Notes: a model not told the origin generated them from the sequence alone. A stretch of 64,000 nt of DNA from Endozoicomonas sp. 8E (GCF_032883915.1 NZ_CP120717.1:5596501-5660500); one strand, 5' to 3'. Positions 46,426 through 56,508 are shown, numbered from the stretch's first letter. Numbers and translations are program-made.

Positions 46426-47082
46426 ATGGCCATCGAAGATATCAATAATCGCCCCACTCCCCTCTCCAGCCCGCGACAAGATCCAGAATTGGGCCTTTCC
46501 AGTGAGCAACAGGTCGAAGAAGAAGTAAAATTCACTTTTCAAGACCTGAAAAGCCACATGGAAGAGATGTTGCAATTCAACTATGCCATCATCCATGAGC
46601 TTCTGGGGCAGATTGCCGCTATCAGTCCCTATCGGGCCGACATGGCTCAGGGTAAACAGCCAGGAGTAGCCTCAGCAGAAGCGTCTGATGCCGTCAAAGC
46701 AACCCCTGTTGCGCCCGTCGGAAAAGCAAGCGCTTCAGCCTATCTGGCTGGCCTTCAGCACATTGAAGGGATGTTGGGAAACCACGATATCAAGCTTCAG
46801 GAAATGCTTGATAAGTTGGCACTGTCGCGCTCTGGCAGAAAAGTCAGCCTGGAAAGTCAGGGGTTGGAGTTTGAACGTCTGAAATCCATCATCATTCAGG
46901 CAGAAGGCAGGATGAACCAGGTATTGAGCCAGATGCCAGAAACCCTGCCTGAACATCCGGGTCGCATGTTAAAGGGCATGCTGCCTGAGGTCATCGAAAA
47001 ATTGCAGCAATACGATGGCAGCTTTCGGGAAGCGCTCACCGAAGTGCGTGAAGAAATTCTCAGAGTCAGCTCACACCAGTAA
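46426..47082 (+). CDS. Hypothetical coiled-coil protein
   Basis: 218 residues, soluble and mostly helical, without signal peptide or membrane segment. Residues 25-65 (EQQVEEEVKFTFQDLKSHMEE) and the C-terminal 110 residues (from SAYLAGLQHIEGML) have heptad-like patterns, separated by an alanine-rich linker (ASDAVKATPVAPVGKASA). No family was recognised. It stands between the QueD-like gene and nagA in the same direction. Confidence 0.55.
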   Translation: MAIEDINNRPTPLSSPRQDPELGLSSEQQVEEEVKFTFQDLKSHMEEMLQFNYAIIHELLGQIAAISPYRADMAQGKQPGVASAEASDAVKATPVAPVGKASASAYLAGLQHIEGMLGNHDIKLQEMLDKLALSRSGRKVSLESQGLEFERLKSIIIQAEGRMNQVLSQMPETLPEHPGRMLKGMLPEVIEKLQQYDGSFREALTEVREEILRVSSHQ

Positions 47083-47207
47083 GAACCGATGATCACCTCA
47101 CCGGCCCCTGAGCATCCTCCCCTGAGCATAGGTAATCATAACCCTACGGAGCTCGTTTAGCGTCATGGTACAATTTTTGATCATTTTCCTGCTGATAGGT
47201 CTGAGAC

Positions 47208-48362
47208 ATGACGACTTTTTATCTGAAGGCAAAAAAGATCTTCACTGAAGAAGGCATTCTCCAGGACAGTTTTCTGAAAATAACGGACGGCCGTATTGCG
47301 GCCATTGACCGTGTGCCTGATGAAGACGCGGACATCATGGATCTGGGAGACAGTCAAATTGTCCCTGGCCTCATTGATTTACATATTCATGGCAGCGCTG
47401 GCTTTGACGTCATGGATGCCAGCCACGAAGCCATTAATACCATCTCAAAAAGCATTGCTGCTAAAGGTGTCGTAGGCTTTCTTGCCACTACTGTTACTGA
47501 TACTTGGGAAAGGAACCTCGCGGCCCTGAATAACGTTAAGGAGTGCATCGAGCAGGGCGTTGAGGGTGCAGAAGTACTGGGTTCCTACAGCGAAGCCATA
47601 TTTTTTTCCGAACGCTTCAAAGGCGCCCATGAAAGCAGCTATTTCCTGAAACCCACAAAAGAAAGACTGGATGAGTTGCTGGCAGCATCGGGTGGCACCC
47701 TTCGCTCACTGGCTCTTGCCCCTGAAATTGAGGGCGGCATTGAAGCGATTGAGTACCTGACCAGCAAGAATGTCCGCGTCATGATTGGTCATACAGGCGC
47801 TTCTTACGATGTCTGCAAGAAAGCCTTTGCAGCGGGAGCCGTCGGCGGCGTTCATATTTTTAACCAGATGCTCGGATTGCATCATCGTCAACCCGGTACC
47901 GCCGGTGCTGTTCTGCACCACCGGGATATCTATGCAGAATTGATTGCAGACGGTGTCCATGTTGACCCCATAGTGATGGATCTGGTTTACCGCCTCAAAG
48001 GGGCTGATAAAACCGCTTTGATCACCGATTGCATGTGTGCAGGTGGATTGAGCGACGGGGAATACCAGCTGGGACTGTTGACAGTTCATGTCAAAGACGG
48101 TGTGGCCAGAACCGAATCGGGTGCTCTGGCAGGAAGCACCCTGACACTGAATCGTGCCGTAGCCAACATGATCGAAAAAGTGGCTGTAGACCCTCTGAGT
48201 GCCGTTCACATGGCTTCTCTGACACCAGCGACTTTGCTCGGGCTGCAGGACGAACTGGGCAGCATTAAAGTCGGTAAGCGAGCATCCATAGCGGTTATGA
48301 ACAAAAATCACGAAGTCCTGATGACTTTTATCGACGGCAGACAGGTTTTCAGCCTGTATTGA
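47208..48362 (+). CDS. nagA: N-acetylglucosamine-6-phosphate deacetylase
   Basis: 384 residues (E. coli 382). It removes acetate from GlcNAc-6-P, feeding amino-sugar catabolism and cell-wall recycling. The metal site HIHGSAGFDV is preceded by VPGLIDL, GHTGASYD and HIFNQMLGLHHRQPG follow, and the catalytic aspartate is in ITDCMCAGG. No nagB or nagC lies nearby. It links logically with anmK and mepM, and with chitin use, common in marine bacteria. Confidence 0.94.
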   Translation: MTTFYLKAKKIFTEEGILQDSFLKITDGRIAAIDRVPDEDADIMDLGDSQIVPGLIDLHIHGSAGFDVMDASHEAINTISKSIAAKGVVGFLATTVTDTWERNLAALNNVKECIEQGVEGAEVLGSYSEAIFFSERFKGAHESSYFLKPTKERLDELLAASGGTLRSLALAPEIEGGIEAIEYLTSKNVRVMIGHTGASYDVCKKAFAAGAVGGVHIFNQMLGLHHRQPGTAGAVLHHRDIYAELIADGVHVDPIVMDLVYRLKGADKTALITDCMCAGGLSDGEYQLGLLTVHVKDGVARTESGALAGSTLTLNRAVANMIEKVAVDPLSAVHMASLTPATLLGLQDELGSIKVGKRASIAVMNKNHEVLMTFIDGRQVFSLY

Positions 48363-48372
48363 TATCTTGCGT

Positions 48373-48402
48373 AGCCTTTTACTGCGCTGACTGTAAAAGG
48401 CT
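48373..48402. terminator. Hairpin between convergent nagA and regulator genes
   Basis: AGCCTTTTA/TAAAAGGCT nine-base stem with a twelve-base loop. The A/T-rich base of the stem could serve both strands; there is no separate U-run. Confidence 0.5.
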
Positions 48403-48405
48403 AAC

Positions 48406-49305
48406 TTACGATTGCCGCTCTTCCCTGGGCGTCAGATCAAAATGGTTTTTATACGCCGTGCTGAAATGTGAAGCATTGGAGAAACCACAGGCAACCCCCA
48501 CATCCACTACAGGATTGTCAGTCTCCCTGAGCAGCTTTCTGGCGTGCTCAAGCCTGAGTTTCAGATAGTGCCTGGAAGGTACAGTATCCAGATATTTTCG
48601 AAACAGTCGTTCCAGCTGTCTACGGGAAATACCCACCAGAGAAGCCAGTTCATCGGCACCCAGGGGCTCCTCTATATTGGCAGCCATCAACTGAGTTGCC
48701 TCCTCAATCTGTGGCTGCTGCTTCCTGACGGGGGGCACGACAAAAGAAGACGTCACCGGCCCGCCAAGACGATCCCTCACCAATAATTCCGATACACTGG
48801 CTGCAGGATTAACCCCCTGCTCCCGGGCGACCAGAGAGAGCATCATATCCATAGCAGCCGTGCCTGCGCCACAGGTCATTCTGTTTCGGTCCAGTTCAAA
48901 AGTCGTCTGGCTCAACGCCACCCGGGGGTAGAGTTCCTGAAGGGCATCAGTGGCCCCTTCCAGTCGAGCCCGATAACCATCAAGAAGACCGGCACTCGCC
49001 AACAGGTTGGCACCTTTGCCAATCCCACCCAACACAGATGCCTCAGACAATGCGGCAGATGGAATCTGAACCTCTGTTTTTGAAGCGACCAGAATCACCA
49101 CATCCATGAATTCCAGCGCCGACTGAGAGGGCTCAATCGAAAGACCCAGGTTACTCGTGACCGCTGACTCTGCGATGACAACACTCTCATAAACCCTCTG
49201 TCCGGTCACCTGATTAACTGCTCTCAGCACTTCCAGGGCTGAAGAGAACCCCAGCAGAGAGAAGCCGGGATATAAAAGAAAACCGACCTTGCAAGGCTTA
49301 CTCAC
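48406..49305 (-). CDS. GlxA/ArgR-type AraC-family regulator with DJ-1/PfpI domain
   Basis: 299 residues from the GTG at 49305, which has AAGGAG at spacing 7; the TTG at 49329 is less likely. Residues 1-170 form the DJ-1/PfpI-like sensor (VGFLLYPGFSLLGFSSALEVLRA, TCGAGTAAMDMMLSLV); residues 200-299 are a double helix-turn-helix AraC domain ending DVGVACGFSNASHFSTAYKNHF. This architecture includes ArgR of P. aeruginosa, which activates the arginine succinyltransferase genes, as well as CdhR and GbdR. The ast cluster begins 2.6 kb away, so it is a candidate regulator of it; this is inference. Confidence 0.88.
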   Translation of the reverse strand: MSKPCKVGFLLYPGFSLLGFSSALEVLRAVNQVTGQRVYESVVIAESAVTSNLGLSIEPSQSALEFMDVVILVASKTEVQIPSAALSEASVLGGIGKGANLLASAGLLDGYRARLEGATDALQELYPRVALSQTTFELDRNRMTCGAGTAAMDMMLSLVAREQGVNPAASVSELLVRDRLGGPVTSSFVVPPVRKQQPQIEEATQLMAANIEEPLGADELASLVGISRRQLERLFRKYLDTVPSRHYLKLRLEHARKLLRETDNPVVDVGVACGFSNASHFSTAYKNHFDLTPREERQS

Positions 49306-49482
49306 CCATAGCTCCTTTCTGCGCTGCAATCTCCGGAACCGAAAAAAGAATTATTATTCACAGAGAAAAAATACTCGTAAAGCGTGCCTGATGATATCTC
49401 TGAGGACAAAAGCCAGACTCTGAAAAATGCATCATAACAATCAAAGGCACCTTTTTTCACTACAGAAATAAGCCTTGCAGCT

Positions 49483-50187
49483 TCAGTCAGGACAACAATG
49501 CCCCAAAATGTAAATACTGAACAAAGGTGAATGAAGCTCGTCCTTCCACGGCATCCCGTCATCTGCCGTCCCCAGGGGCTGACTACAGGCCAGCAGGTTC
49601 AAATTCGACAGAGAGAATACTGAGCGGTAGTCCTCATCAGTCCAGAAGAAATCTTCAAAGACCACCCCCGAATCCGCCACAGAGCATTTAACTCGACAGC
49701 CACTGGCAAGCTCCCTGTTTTGAGGGAAGTCATTATTGATCATCAACCAGTTGCCCTGGAACTTTTGCTCTGAACTGACAATCACTATCGCCACACCACT
49801 AGGTTTTAATACCCTTTTCACTTCCCGGATAACCGCCTCCATTTCAGATAAAGAGGCTATTTCAACCAGAACATAAGACAACATCACCAGATCATAAGAC
49901 GCATCGGGGCGTGGAATAGCTGCGGAATGAATGCGGGTAAATACCGTGTTCTGATGATCCTTTACGGCCTGATGGAGCATACTGTCTGAAATGTCCATAC
50001 CCTCAACATCAAACCCGGCGTCTTTTAATAGCGGAATCATCAATCCTGCACCGCAGCCGTAGTCCAGTGCCCGGGCTCCCGCTCTAACGTATTTAGCCAG
50101 GATTCCGGGCAGGTCTCTGCGGATCATAAATCCAAGGTGGTTTTTCTCTTCGGCATAAGCCCTGGCGATCTCTTCTGTGTACTCCAT
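49483..50187 (-). CDS. Class I SAM-dependent methyltransferase
   Basis: 234 residues. Motif I is ALDYGCGAGLMIPLL, followed by VEGMDISDSML (motif II) and YDLVMLSYVLVEI (motif IV), the Methyltransf_11 pattern. The substrate is unknown. The ribosome site is weak. Neighbours give no functional clue. Confidence 0.8.
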   Translation of the reverse strand: MEYTEEIARAYAEEKNHLGFMIRRDLPGILAKYVRAGARALDYGCGAGLMIPLLKDAGFDVEGMDISDSMLHQAVKDHQNTVFTRIHSAAIPRPDASYDLVMLSYVLVEIASLSEMEAVIREVKRVLKPSGVAIVIVSSEQKFQGNWLMINNDFPQNRELASGCRVKCSVADSGVVFEDFFWTDEDYRSVFSLSNLNLLACSQPLGTADDGMPWKDELHSPLFSIYILGHCCPD

Positions 50188-50306
50188 AAACTCATATCAC
50201 TGTGATGGGAACATGAAGGTAAAAAATAGCAGAGCCGTTCAGAAAAAAAGTTTCTCAGTAATACCCATAGTGCTTTCTGACTCCTGTGATGAGCATGAAG
50301 GCTCGA

Positions 50307-50387
50307 ATTCATTGCAAATCAGCTCAGATTCATTGCGAAAAGCTTGAAAATAGCCGTTTCTGCTCACATTCGTTGCAAAAAGCTCAG
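50307..50387. repeat. Three degenerate 20-bp direct repeats upstream of the toxin-antitoxin genes
   Basis: ATTCATTGCAAATCAGCTCAG (first 20 bases at 50307), ATTCATTGCGAAAAGCTTGA at 50328 and ATTCGTTGCAAAAAGCTCAG at 50368. The gap between the second and third is one unit long and may hold a worn copy (CGTTTCTGCTCA). The array could be operator sites for one of the divergent genes. Confidence 0.5.
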
Positions 50388-50458
50388 CCCTCTTGTATGC
50401 CAGTCGCGCCAGTCATAATTTCATCCCTTGGGAAATATTCAGATCATCTTTCCAGTCC

Positions 50459-50474
50459 GTAGTTTATAAACTAC
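50459..50474. promoter_or_regulatory. Perfect 16-bp palindrome at the toxin-antitoxin start (probable autoregulatory operator)
   Basis: GTAGTTTATAAACTAC ends one base before the ATG at 50476. Its TTATAAA centre could also serve as a -10 element. Toxin-antitoxin operons are usually repressed by their own antitoxin at such sites. Confidence 0.6.
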
Positions 50475-50475
50475 A

Positions 50476-50784
50476 ATGTGTTTTATGGTCACAATTAAAC
50501 AGACTGAAACTTATCGTAAATGGGAACGAAAGCTGAAGGGTTCCCGGGCAAAGGCGGCCATAGCAGCGCGAATCTTTCGCCTGGCTAACGGGCTACCTGG
50601 CGATGTTTCTCCCGTGGGACAAGGGATAAGCGAACTAAGGATTCACCACGGTCCCGGTTATCGTGTGTATTTCCGCCAACAAGGAGATGAAATCATCCTC
50701 TTGCTGTGTGGAGGTAACAAGAGTTCGCAGAGCAGAGATATAGTAGTTGCTAAACAATTAGTAAAAACAATGGAGGACAAGTGA
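50476..50784 (+). CDS. HigB/RelE-superfamily toxin (addiction module killer type)
   Basis: 102 residues, or 99 from the second ATG at 50485. It shows the pattern of the RelE-like killer protein group: TETYRKWERKLKGSRAKAAIAARI, GISELRIHHGPGYRVYF and LLLCGGNKSSQSRDI. Such toxins are ribosome-dependent mRNA nucleases. Toxin precedes antitoxin, as in higBA, and the two genes overlap at TGATG. A 16-bp palindrome lies directly upstream. Confidence 0.9.
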   Translation: MCFMVTIKQTETYRKWERKLKGSRAKAAIAARIFRLANGLPGDVSPVGQGISELRIHHGPGYRVYFRQQGDEIILLLCGGNKSSQSRDIVVAKQLVKTMEDK

Positions 50785-51074
50785 TGACTGAACCTGTATA
50801 CAATTATGATCCGGCTGCTGCACTGGACAGCCCTGAGGCTATAGAGTTGTTTATCGCAGATGCTTTCGAGACTGGCGATGCGTCTTATATTGCCAAAGCT
50901 CTCGGTGTTGTTGCCAGAGCTGAAGGCATGAGTAATGTTGCCAAAAAGACCGGACTTTCCCGTGAACAGCTGTATCGTTCATTCAGTGAGGATGGAAACC
51001 CAACATTGAAAACCATCCTGTCCGTTATGCAGGCGCTTGGCTTAAGCGTTACAACCAAACTCCAAAAAGCTTGA
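50784..51074 (+). CDS. HigA-type antitoxin (XRE-like helix-turn-helix)
   Basis: 96 residues from the ATG at 50784, with GGAGGA at 50773-50778; GTG at 50781 is an alternative. The C-terminal half is a helix-turn-helix of the addiction-module antidote type (GMSNVAKKTGLSREQLYRSF followed by NPTLKTILSVMQALGL). It would neutralise the toxin encoded before it and repress the operon. Confidence 0.9.
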   Translation: MTEPVYNYDPAAALDSPEAIELFIADAFETGDASYIAKALGVVARAEGMSNVAKKTGLSREQLYRSFSEDGNPTLKTILSVMQALGLSVTTKLQKA

Positions 51075-51219
51075 AATGATCACCGTGGCAGAATTCTTTT
51101 CGTTCTGTCATTGGGAGCTAGGGGGCGTTCTTATCCAACCGACCGAACAGATAAAAACATCAGTAACCTGACCGGTAAGACACCTAAAAGTGATCTGGAG
51201 TATGGCATTTAGGTTTGCC

Positions 51220-51707
51220 ATGTCTCGCACAGTACTCAAAGATCAACAATGGGATCGGATCAAAGACATGCTGCCGGGTAAGGTCTCTGACCCCGAACCA
51301 ACAACTGACAACAGGTTATTCATTGAGTCGATTCTCTGGCTTGCTCGTTCCGGAGCACCTTGGTGAGACATGCCTGAAGAGTTCGGTGATTGGCACAATA
51401 TATACAACCGATTCAGTCGCTGGAGCTTGAAAGGAATATGGAATCAAGTCTTTGAAGAACTGAGTCAGGATTGTGATATGGAATACCTCATGGTTGACGG
51501 ATCAATCACCCGTGTTCATCAACACGGTGCTCCAAAAAAACGGATAACAGTGCCGAGGCAGTTGGAAAATCAAGGGGAGGTTTAACAACCAAGATCCACG
51601 CTGCGACGGATGCACTTGGTAATCCTGTTCGCTTCATTCTCACAGCTGGACATGAAAAACTTTACGACACCCGACCTCTTCAAGTGCTTCAATCTGGGGA
51701 GTTATAA
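51220..51707 (+). pseudogene. Dead IS5-type transposase remnant
   Basis: The N-terminal frame (MSRTVLKDQQWDRIKDMLPG) runs to an in-frame TGA at 51364, where relatives have arginine (SGAPW-R-DMPEEFG). It then resumes with DWHNIYNRFSRW and the DDE-like MVDGSITRVHQH. The frame shifts near a run of seven A at 51534-51540 and continues as AVGKSRGGLTTKIHAATDALGN until a stop at 51707. The C-terminal third and recognisable terminal inverted repeats are missing. It lies between the toxin-antitoxin pair and astC. Confidence 0.85.
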
Positions 51708-51841
51708 AGCTCGATTGGTGCAATATGGTCCTCAGAGAAAACTTCAGGTCGCTTGGTGTAAACTGTTCGAACCGACTTTGATCTATAGTGGACAGGCAAG
51801 CGGCCAAAACAATAAATAAGTTCATGATAAATCAGCCATGA

Positions 51842-53134
<1,293 letters not shown>

Positions 53135-53143
53135 TTAACCACA

Positions 53144-53181
53144 GCACCGGTCTCTTGCTTCTGGCCGGTGCCCCTCTTTTA
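53144..53181 (+). terminator. Hairpin with T-rich tail after astC
   Basis: GCACCGG/CCGGTGC stem around a fourteen-base loop, followed by CCCTCTTTTA. It would set astC expression apart from the downstream genes. Confidence 0.6.
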
Positions 53182-53243
53182 TCAGAAGAGAATGCAGCTT
53201 TAGTGTGCATTTCAACAAAAACCATCTCTGAAAATGGTGTTTC

Positions 53244-54506
53244 ATGTCCGACCTTCTTGCCCCGTTCCAATCCCTGCTAACCCGTCTGGACAGCCTTCAG
53301 GCAGAGATGCTCATAGACACCATTGAACTGGCTGAAATCAACTCTGGCAGTCTCAATGCCACGGGCGTTAATCAGGTTATGGAACGCCTCAGACAAATGA
53401 CTGCACCTCTGGGTGGAGAGCAAGAAGTCATTGATCTGGAACCTTACGAAGTGATTAATGACCAGGGAGAAGTGATTCAACACGAGCTAGGCAAGGCTCT
53501 GAGAATCCGTAAGCGCCCCGAGGCTCCCCTTCAGGTTTTCCTGTGCGGCCACATGGACACCGTGTTCCCAAAAGACAGTTCTTTCCAGAAGGTTGTCCAA
53601 CTTGATGAAGATACCATCAATGGTCCGGGTGTTACCGATTTGAAAGGAGGCATCATTGTGATGCTGAATGCACTTAAGATTCTGGAAGCAAGCCCTTGGG
53701 CTGAGCATATCGGCTGGGAAATTCTGTTTAACCCGGATGAAGAAATTGGTTCACCGGGTTCTGCTGCGTTAATAAAAGAAGCCGCCAGTCGTGTAGATCT
53801 GGGCATGATTTACGAACCCTGCTTCCCTGATGGCAGCTTCGCTGGTCAACGCAAGGGCAGCGGAAATTTCACTGCTGTCTGCTACGGCAAAGCAGCCCAC
53901 GCTGGCAGGGAACATCATCTGGGAAGAAATGCTATTCGTGCCCTGTGCGACTTTGTTTCAGCTATGGATGACCTGAACGGCAAGCGGGAAGGTGTCACAT
54001 TTAATCCCGGCTATATTCACGGTGGTGGAGCAACCAATATTGTTCCCGACAAATGCATAAGTCGTTTCAATATCCGCCTGGAGAGACCGGACGATGAGCA
54101 GTGGTGCCTTAAGGAACTGCAGATGATTGTCAATGAGATCAGCAGTCGCAACAGCATCCGCCTGGAACTTCACGGTGGCTTTGGCAGAAAGCCTAAAGTA
54201 CTCACTCCGGCCAATCAGCAGCTGTTTGAGCTGGCCAGACAGTGTGGTCATGCCCTGGGGCTGATCCTTGATGTAAAGCCGACCGGCGGCTGCTGCGACG
54301 GCAACAACCTCGCCTCAGCCGGAATTCCTAATATTGATACCCTGGGTGTTCAAGGTGGGCATATCCACAGTGAACAGGAGTACCTGAAAATCAGCAGTCT
54401 GGTGCCCAGAGCCAAATTGAGTACAGCTCTTCTGCTTACATTGGCTCGCAATGAGGCTCTGGGCACTGGAAACGCCTGGTTGAAGAACAAAGAGGCCCGG
54501 TCATGA
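53244..54506 (+). CDS. M20-family zinc hydrolase (carboxypeptidase G2-like) within the ast cluster
   Basis: 420 residues. M20 ligands are complete: CGHMDTVFP (His, Asp), GVTDLKGG (bridging Asp), NPDEEIGSPGS (catalytic Glu plus ligand), YEPCFP and the C-terminal VQGGHIHSEQEY. The dimerisation lid has the AAHAGREHHLGRNA histidine. Relatives remove acyl or aminoacyl groups, for example from N-acetylornithine, succinyl-diaminopimelate or folate-glutamate. Its stop overlaps the astA1 start in ATGA (54503-54506), tying it to arginine degradation. The window has no astE, so removal of succinate from succinylglutamate is the suggested role. Confidence 0.88.
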   Translation: MSDLLAPFQSLLTRLDSLQAEMLIDTIELAEINSGSLNATGVNQVMERLRQMTAPLGGEQEVIDLEPYEVINDQGEVIQHELGKALRIRKRPEAPLQVFLCGHMDTVFPKDSSFQKVVQLDEDTINGPGVTDLKGGIIVMLNALKILEASPWAEHIGWEILFNPDEEIGSPGSAALIKEAASRVDLGMIYEPCFPDGSFAGQRKGSGNFTAVCYGKAAHAGREHHLGRNAIRALCDFVSAMDDLNGKREGVTFNPGYIHGGGATNIVPDKCISRFNIRLERPDDEQWCLKELQMIVNEISSRNSIRLELHGGFGRKPKVLTPANQQLFELARQCGHALGLILDVKPTGGCCDGNNLASAGIPNIDTLGVQGGHIHSEQEYLKISSLVPRAKLSTALLLTLARNEALGTGNAWLKNKEARS

Positions 54507-55534
54507 AATTCGTCAGACCTGTTGATTATCAAGACCTCAGTGCTCTGGAAACACTGGCCAGCAGCGCCAGAGGCTCAATGACCACCCTGCCTGCAAACCG
54601 TGATCATCTGGCAGAATTGATCTGCAAAACCCGGGACTCCCTCAGTCAGGACATTGAAGGTGCCGGAGAAGAAAGCTACCACTTTGTGCTGGAAGATCAG
54701 GAAACGGGTGAAATTCTTGGCATATCTGGCATTATCGCCACGATAGGTCTTTCGGCGCCTTTCTATAACTTTCGTGTCGACGAAGAAGTTCATGCCTCCG
54801 AGACACTGCAAACCATCAACCGGATGACGGTTTTAAAGCTCTGTCAGGACTACACAGGTTACACCAGCCTTTGCACTCTTTTTATCTCTCAAGAACACGA
54901 CAGCTGGTCTAACCTTCAGTTGTTGAGCCGTGCCAGGCTGCTGTTCATAGCCGAACACAGAGACCGTTTTGCTGACCGTGTTCTGGCAGAAATTCAGGGC
55001 GTTGTTGATGAAAACAACCACTCAGCGTTCTGGAACAGTCTGGGCACTCACTTTTTCCCAATGGCGATGTCTAAAGCCAATTATCTGACCGGCCTCGAGG
55101 AAAAGAACTTTATTGCTGACCTGATGCCTCGTTATCCGATTTACGCACGCTTGCTCCCGAAGCAGGCAAGAGCAGTCATTGGTGAACCCAGACCTGATCG
55201 GGAGCCGGTGTTTAACATTCTAGAACGGGAGGGTTTCAGCTATCAGGGGTATGTGGATATTTTTGATGCTGGCCCCACTCTGGAAGCAGGAACCGACCGG
55301 CTGACCACTTTGCGTGACAGCCAGACCCATCAACCTGATGTATCCACAACATCGGCTGAGCGAGAAACAGTTGATGCACAAAACAACGACTATCTTGTTG
55401 CCAATACATCGGCCCGGTCTTTTCGATGCATCAGCACGGCTTTCAACCCTCAAGCCCCCACCCTGACACAGAAACAAACGGATCTGCTGCAACTGAGTGA
55501 CGGAGACCCCGTCAGAGTGGCAGTTAGCTATTAA
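54503..55534 (+). CDS. Arginine/ornithine N-succinyltransferase, first copy (AruF-like)
   Basis: 343 residues. It transfers succinyl from succinyl-CoA to arginine in the first step of the AST pathway. Blocks shared with AstA: RPVDYQDLSALETLASSARG, VLEDQETGEILGISGI, LCTLFIS, FIADLMPRYPIYARLLPKQA and QGYVDIFDAGPTLE. Some AstA residues differ (FYNFRVDEEVHAS for WYNYRVGTLVHAS). In P. aeruginosa two paralogues, AruF and AruG, form the enzyme; this gene and the one at 56509 fit that scheme. Translationally coupled to the M20 gene. Confidence 0.9.
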   Translation: MKFVRPVDYQDLSALETLASSARGSMTTLPANRDHLAELICKTRDSLSQDIEGAGEESYHFVLEDQETGEILGISGIIATIGLSAPFYNFRVDEEVHASETLQTINRMTVLKLCQDYTGYTSLCTLFISQEHDSWSNLQLLSRARLLFIAEHRDRFADRVLAEIQGVVDENNHSAFWNSLGTHFFPMAMSKANYLTGLEEKNFIADLMPRYPIYARLLPKQARAVIGEPRPDREPVFNILEREGFSYQGYVDIFDAGPTLEAGTDRLTTLRDSQTHQPDVSTTSAERETVDAQNNDYLVANTSARSFRCISTAFNPQAPTLTQKQTDLLQLSDGDPVRVAVSY

Positions 55535-55570
55535 AAGACCTTAGACTTATAAAGTTAGAGGAAACAGGCA

Positions 55571-56395
55571 ATGACAGAAGCCAAAACAAACACGATCAAA
55601 ACCCTTCTGGAAGCCATGTGGCAGAATTATCTGGAACTGACCCCTGACGCCCGAACAATCCATAACCTCTTTGCTGCTCAAAATGATGGCGTGGTGATCA
55701 ATGATCACATTGCACTGCGCACGTATAATCTGGAAAGGGTCAGTCTCGAAAAAGTAGCCCGCGCCTTTCTCGATGCAGGCTATGTTGCCGGCGGCGACTA
55801 TGAGTTTCCTGGCAGAAAACTGGTAGCCAAACACTTCCAGCATCCAGACGACACCCTGCCAAAAGTATTTATCAGTGAGCTGCTGGTTGAAGCGCTGTCC
55901 ATTGAGGCTCAGCAAGTTATCCACAGCCTGGTCAACCAGGTCACTGAAGCGTCTGTTCTTCAGGATAATTTCTGTTTTTCAGGACGTCCCTGGACGGTCA
56001 GTCAGCAAGACTATGACCTGCTATTACAGGAAAGTGAATACGCTGCCTGGGTAGCAGCCCTCGGATACCGTCCCAACCACTTCACTGTTTCCATCAATCA
56101 CCTGCAATCCCATGATGACATCCATGTTCTGAACCAGATGCTGCAGGACAATGGTTTCATACTGAATGAAAGCGGCGGTCTGGTGAAAGGCTCTCCCGAG
56201 GTGCTTCTGGAGCAGTCATCCACCATGGCCGGTAAAGTTAACGTCAGCTTCTCCGATGGTGACCGGGAAATCCCCGGCTGCTTCTATGAGTTTGCCAAGC
56301 GCTACCCTCTGCCCGATGGCAAACTCTATCAAGGGTTTGTAGCCGCTTCTGCTGACAAAATTTTTGAAAGCACTGATACCAGGTCAACCCAATAA
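55571..56395 (+). CDS. DUF1338 protein (2-oxoadipate dioxygenase/decarboxylase HglS-related)
   Basis: 274 residues. The DUF1338 pattern is clear: NDHIALRTYN with His46 and Arg50, GYRPNHFTVSINHL with His170 and CFYEFAKRYP with Glu240. These are candidate ligands of the family's iron site. The family member HglS converts 2-oxoadipate to 2-hydroxyglutarate in D-lysine catabolism; shorter members like this one are less studied. It lies between the two astA genes, 36 bases after the first, with GAGGAAACAGGC as ribosome site, so it is part of the operon. Its substrate in an arginine pathway is unknown. Confidence 0.82.
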   Translation: MTEAKTNTIKTLLEAMWQNYLELTPDARTIHNLFAAQNDGVVINDHIALRTYNLERVSLEKVARAFLDAGYVAGGDYEFPGRKLVAKHFQHPDDTLPKVFISELLVEALSIEAQQVIHSLVNQVTEASVLQDNFCFSGRPWTVSQQDYDLLLQESEYAAWVAALGYRPNHFTVSINHLQSHDDIHVLNQMLQDNGFILNESGGLVKGSPEVLLEQSSTMAGKVNVSFSDGDREIPGCFYEFAKRYPLPDGKLYQGFVAASADKIFESTDTRSTQ

Positions 56396-56508
56396 TCTGA
56401 TGTTGTTCAGTCAGTGAAGAAGACAACTGAGACAGTGCGATTTTTTTCTCAGGCTGCTCTGTTCAACTCAAGATAATCAAAAAAACAACTATTCAGTGAC
56501 GTTTTCTT

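Noticed and set aside
51361-51369. UGA in the transposase read as selenocysteine
   Set aside because: Relatives have arginine at this position, a C-to-T change explains it, and the gene carries a second frameshift.
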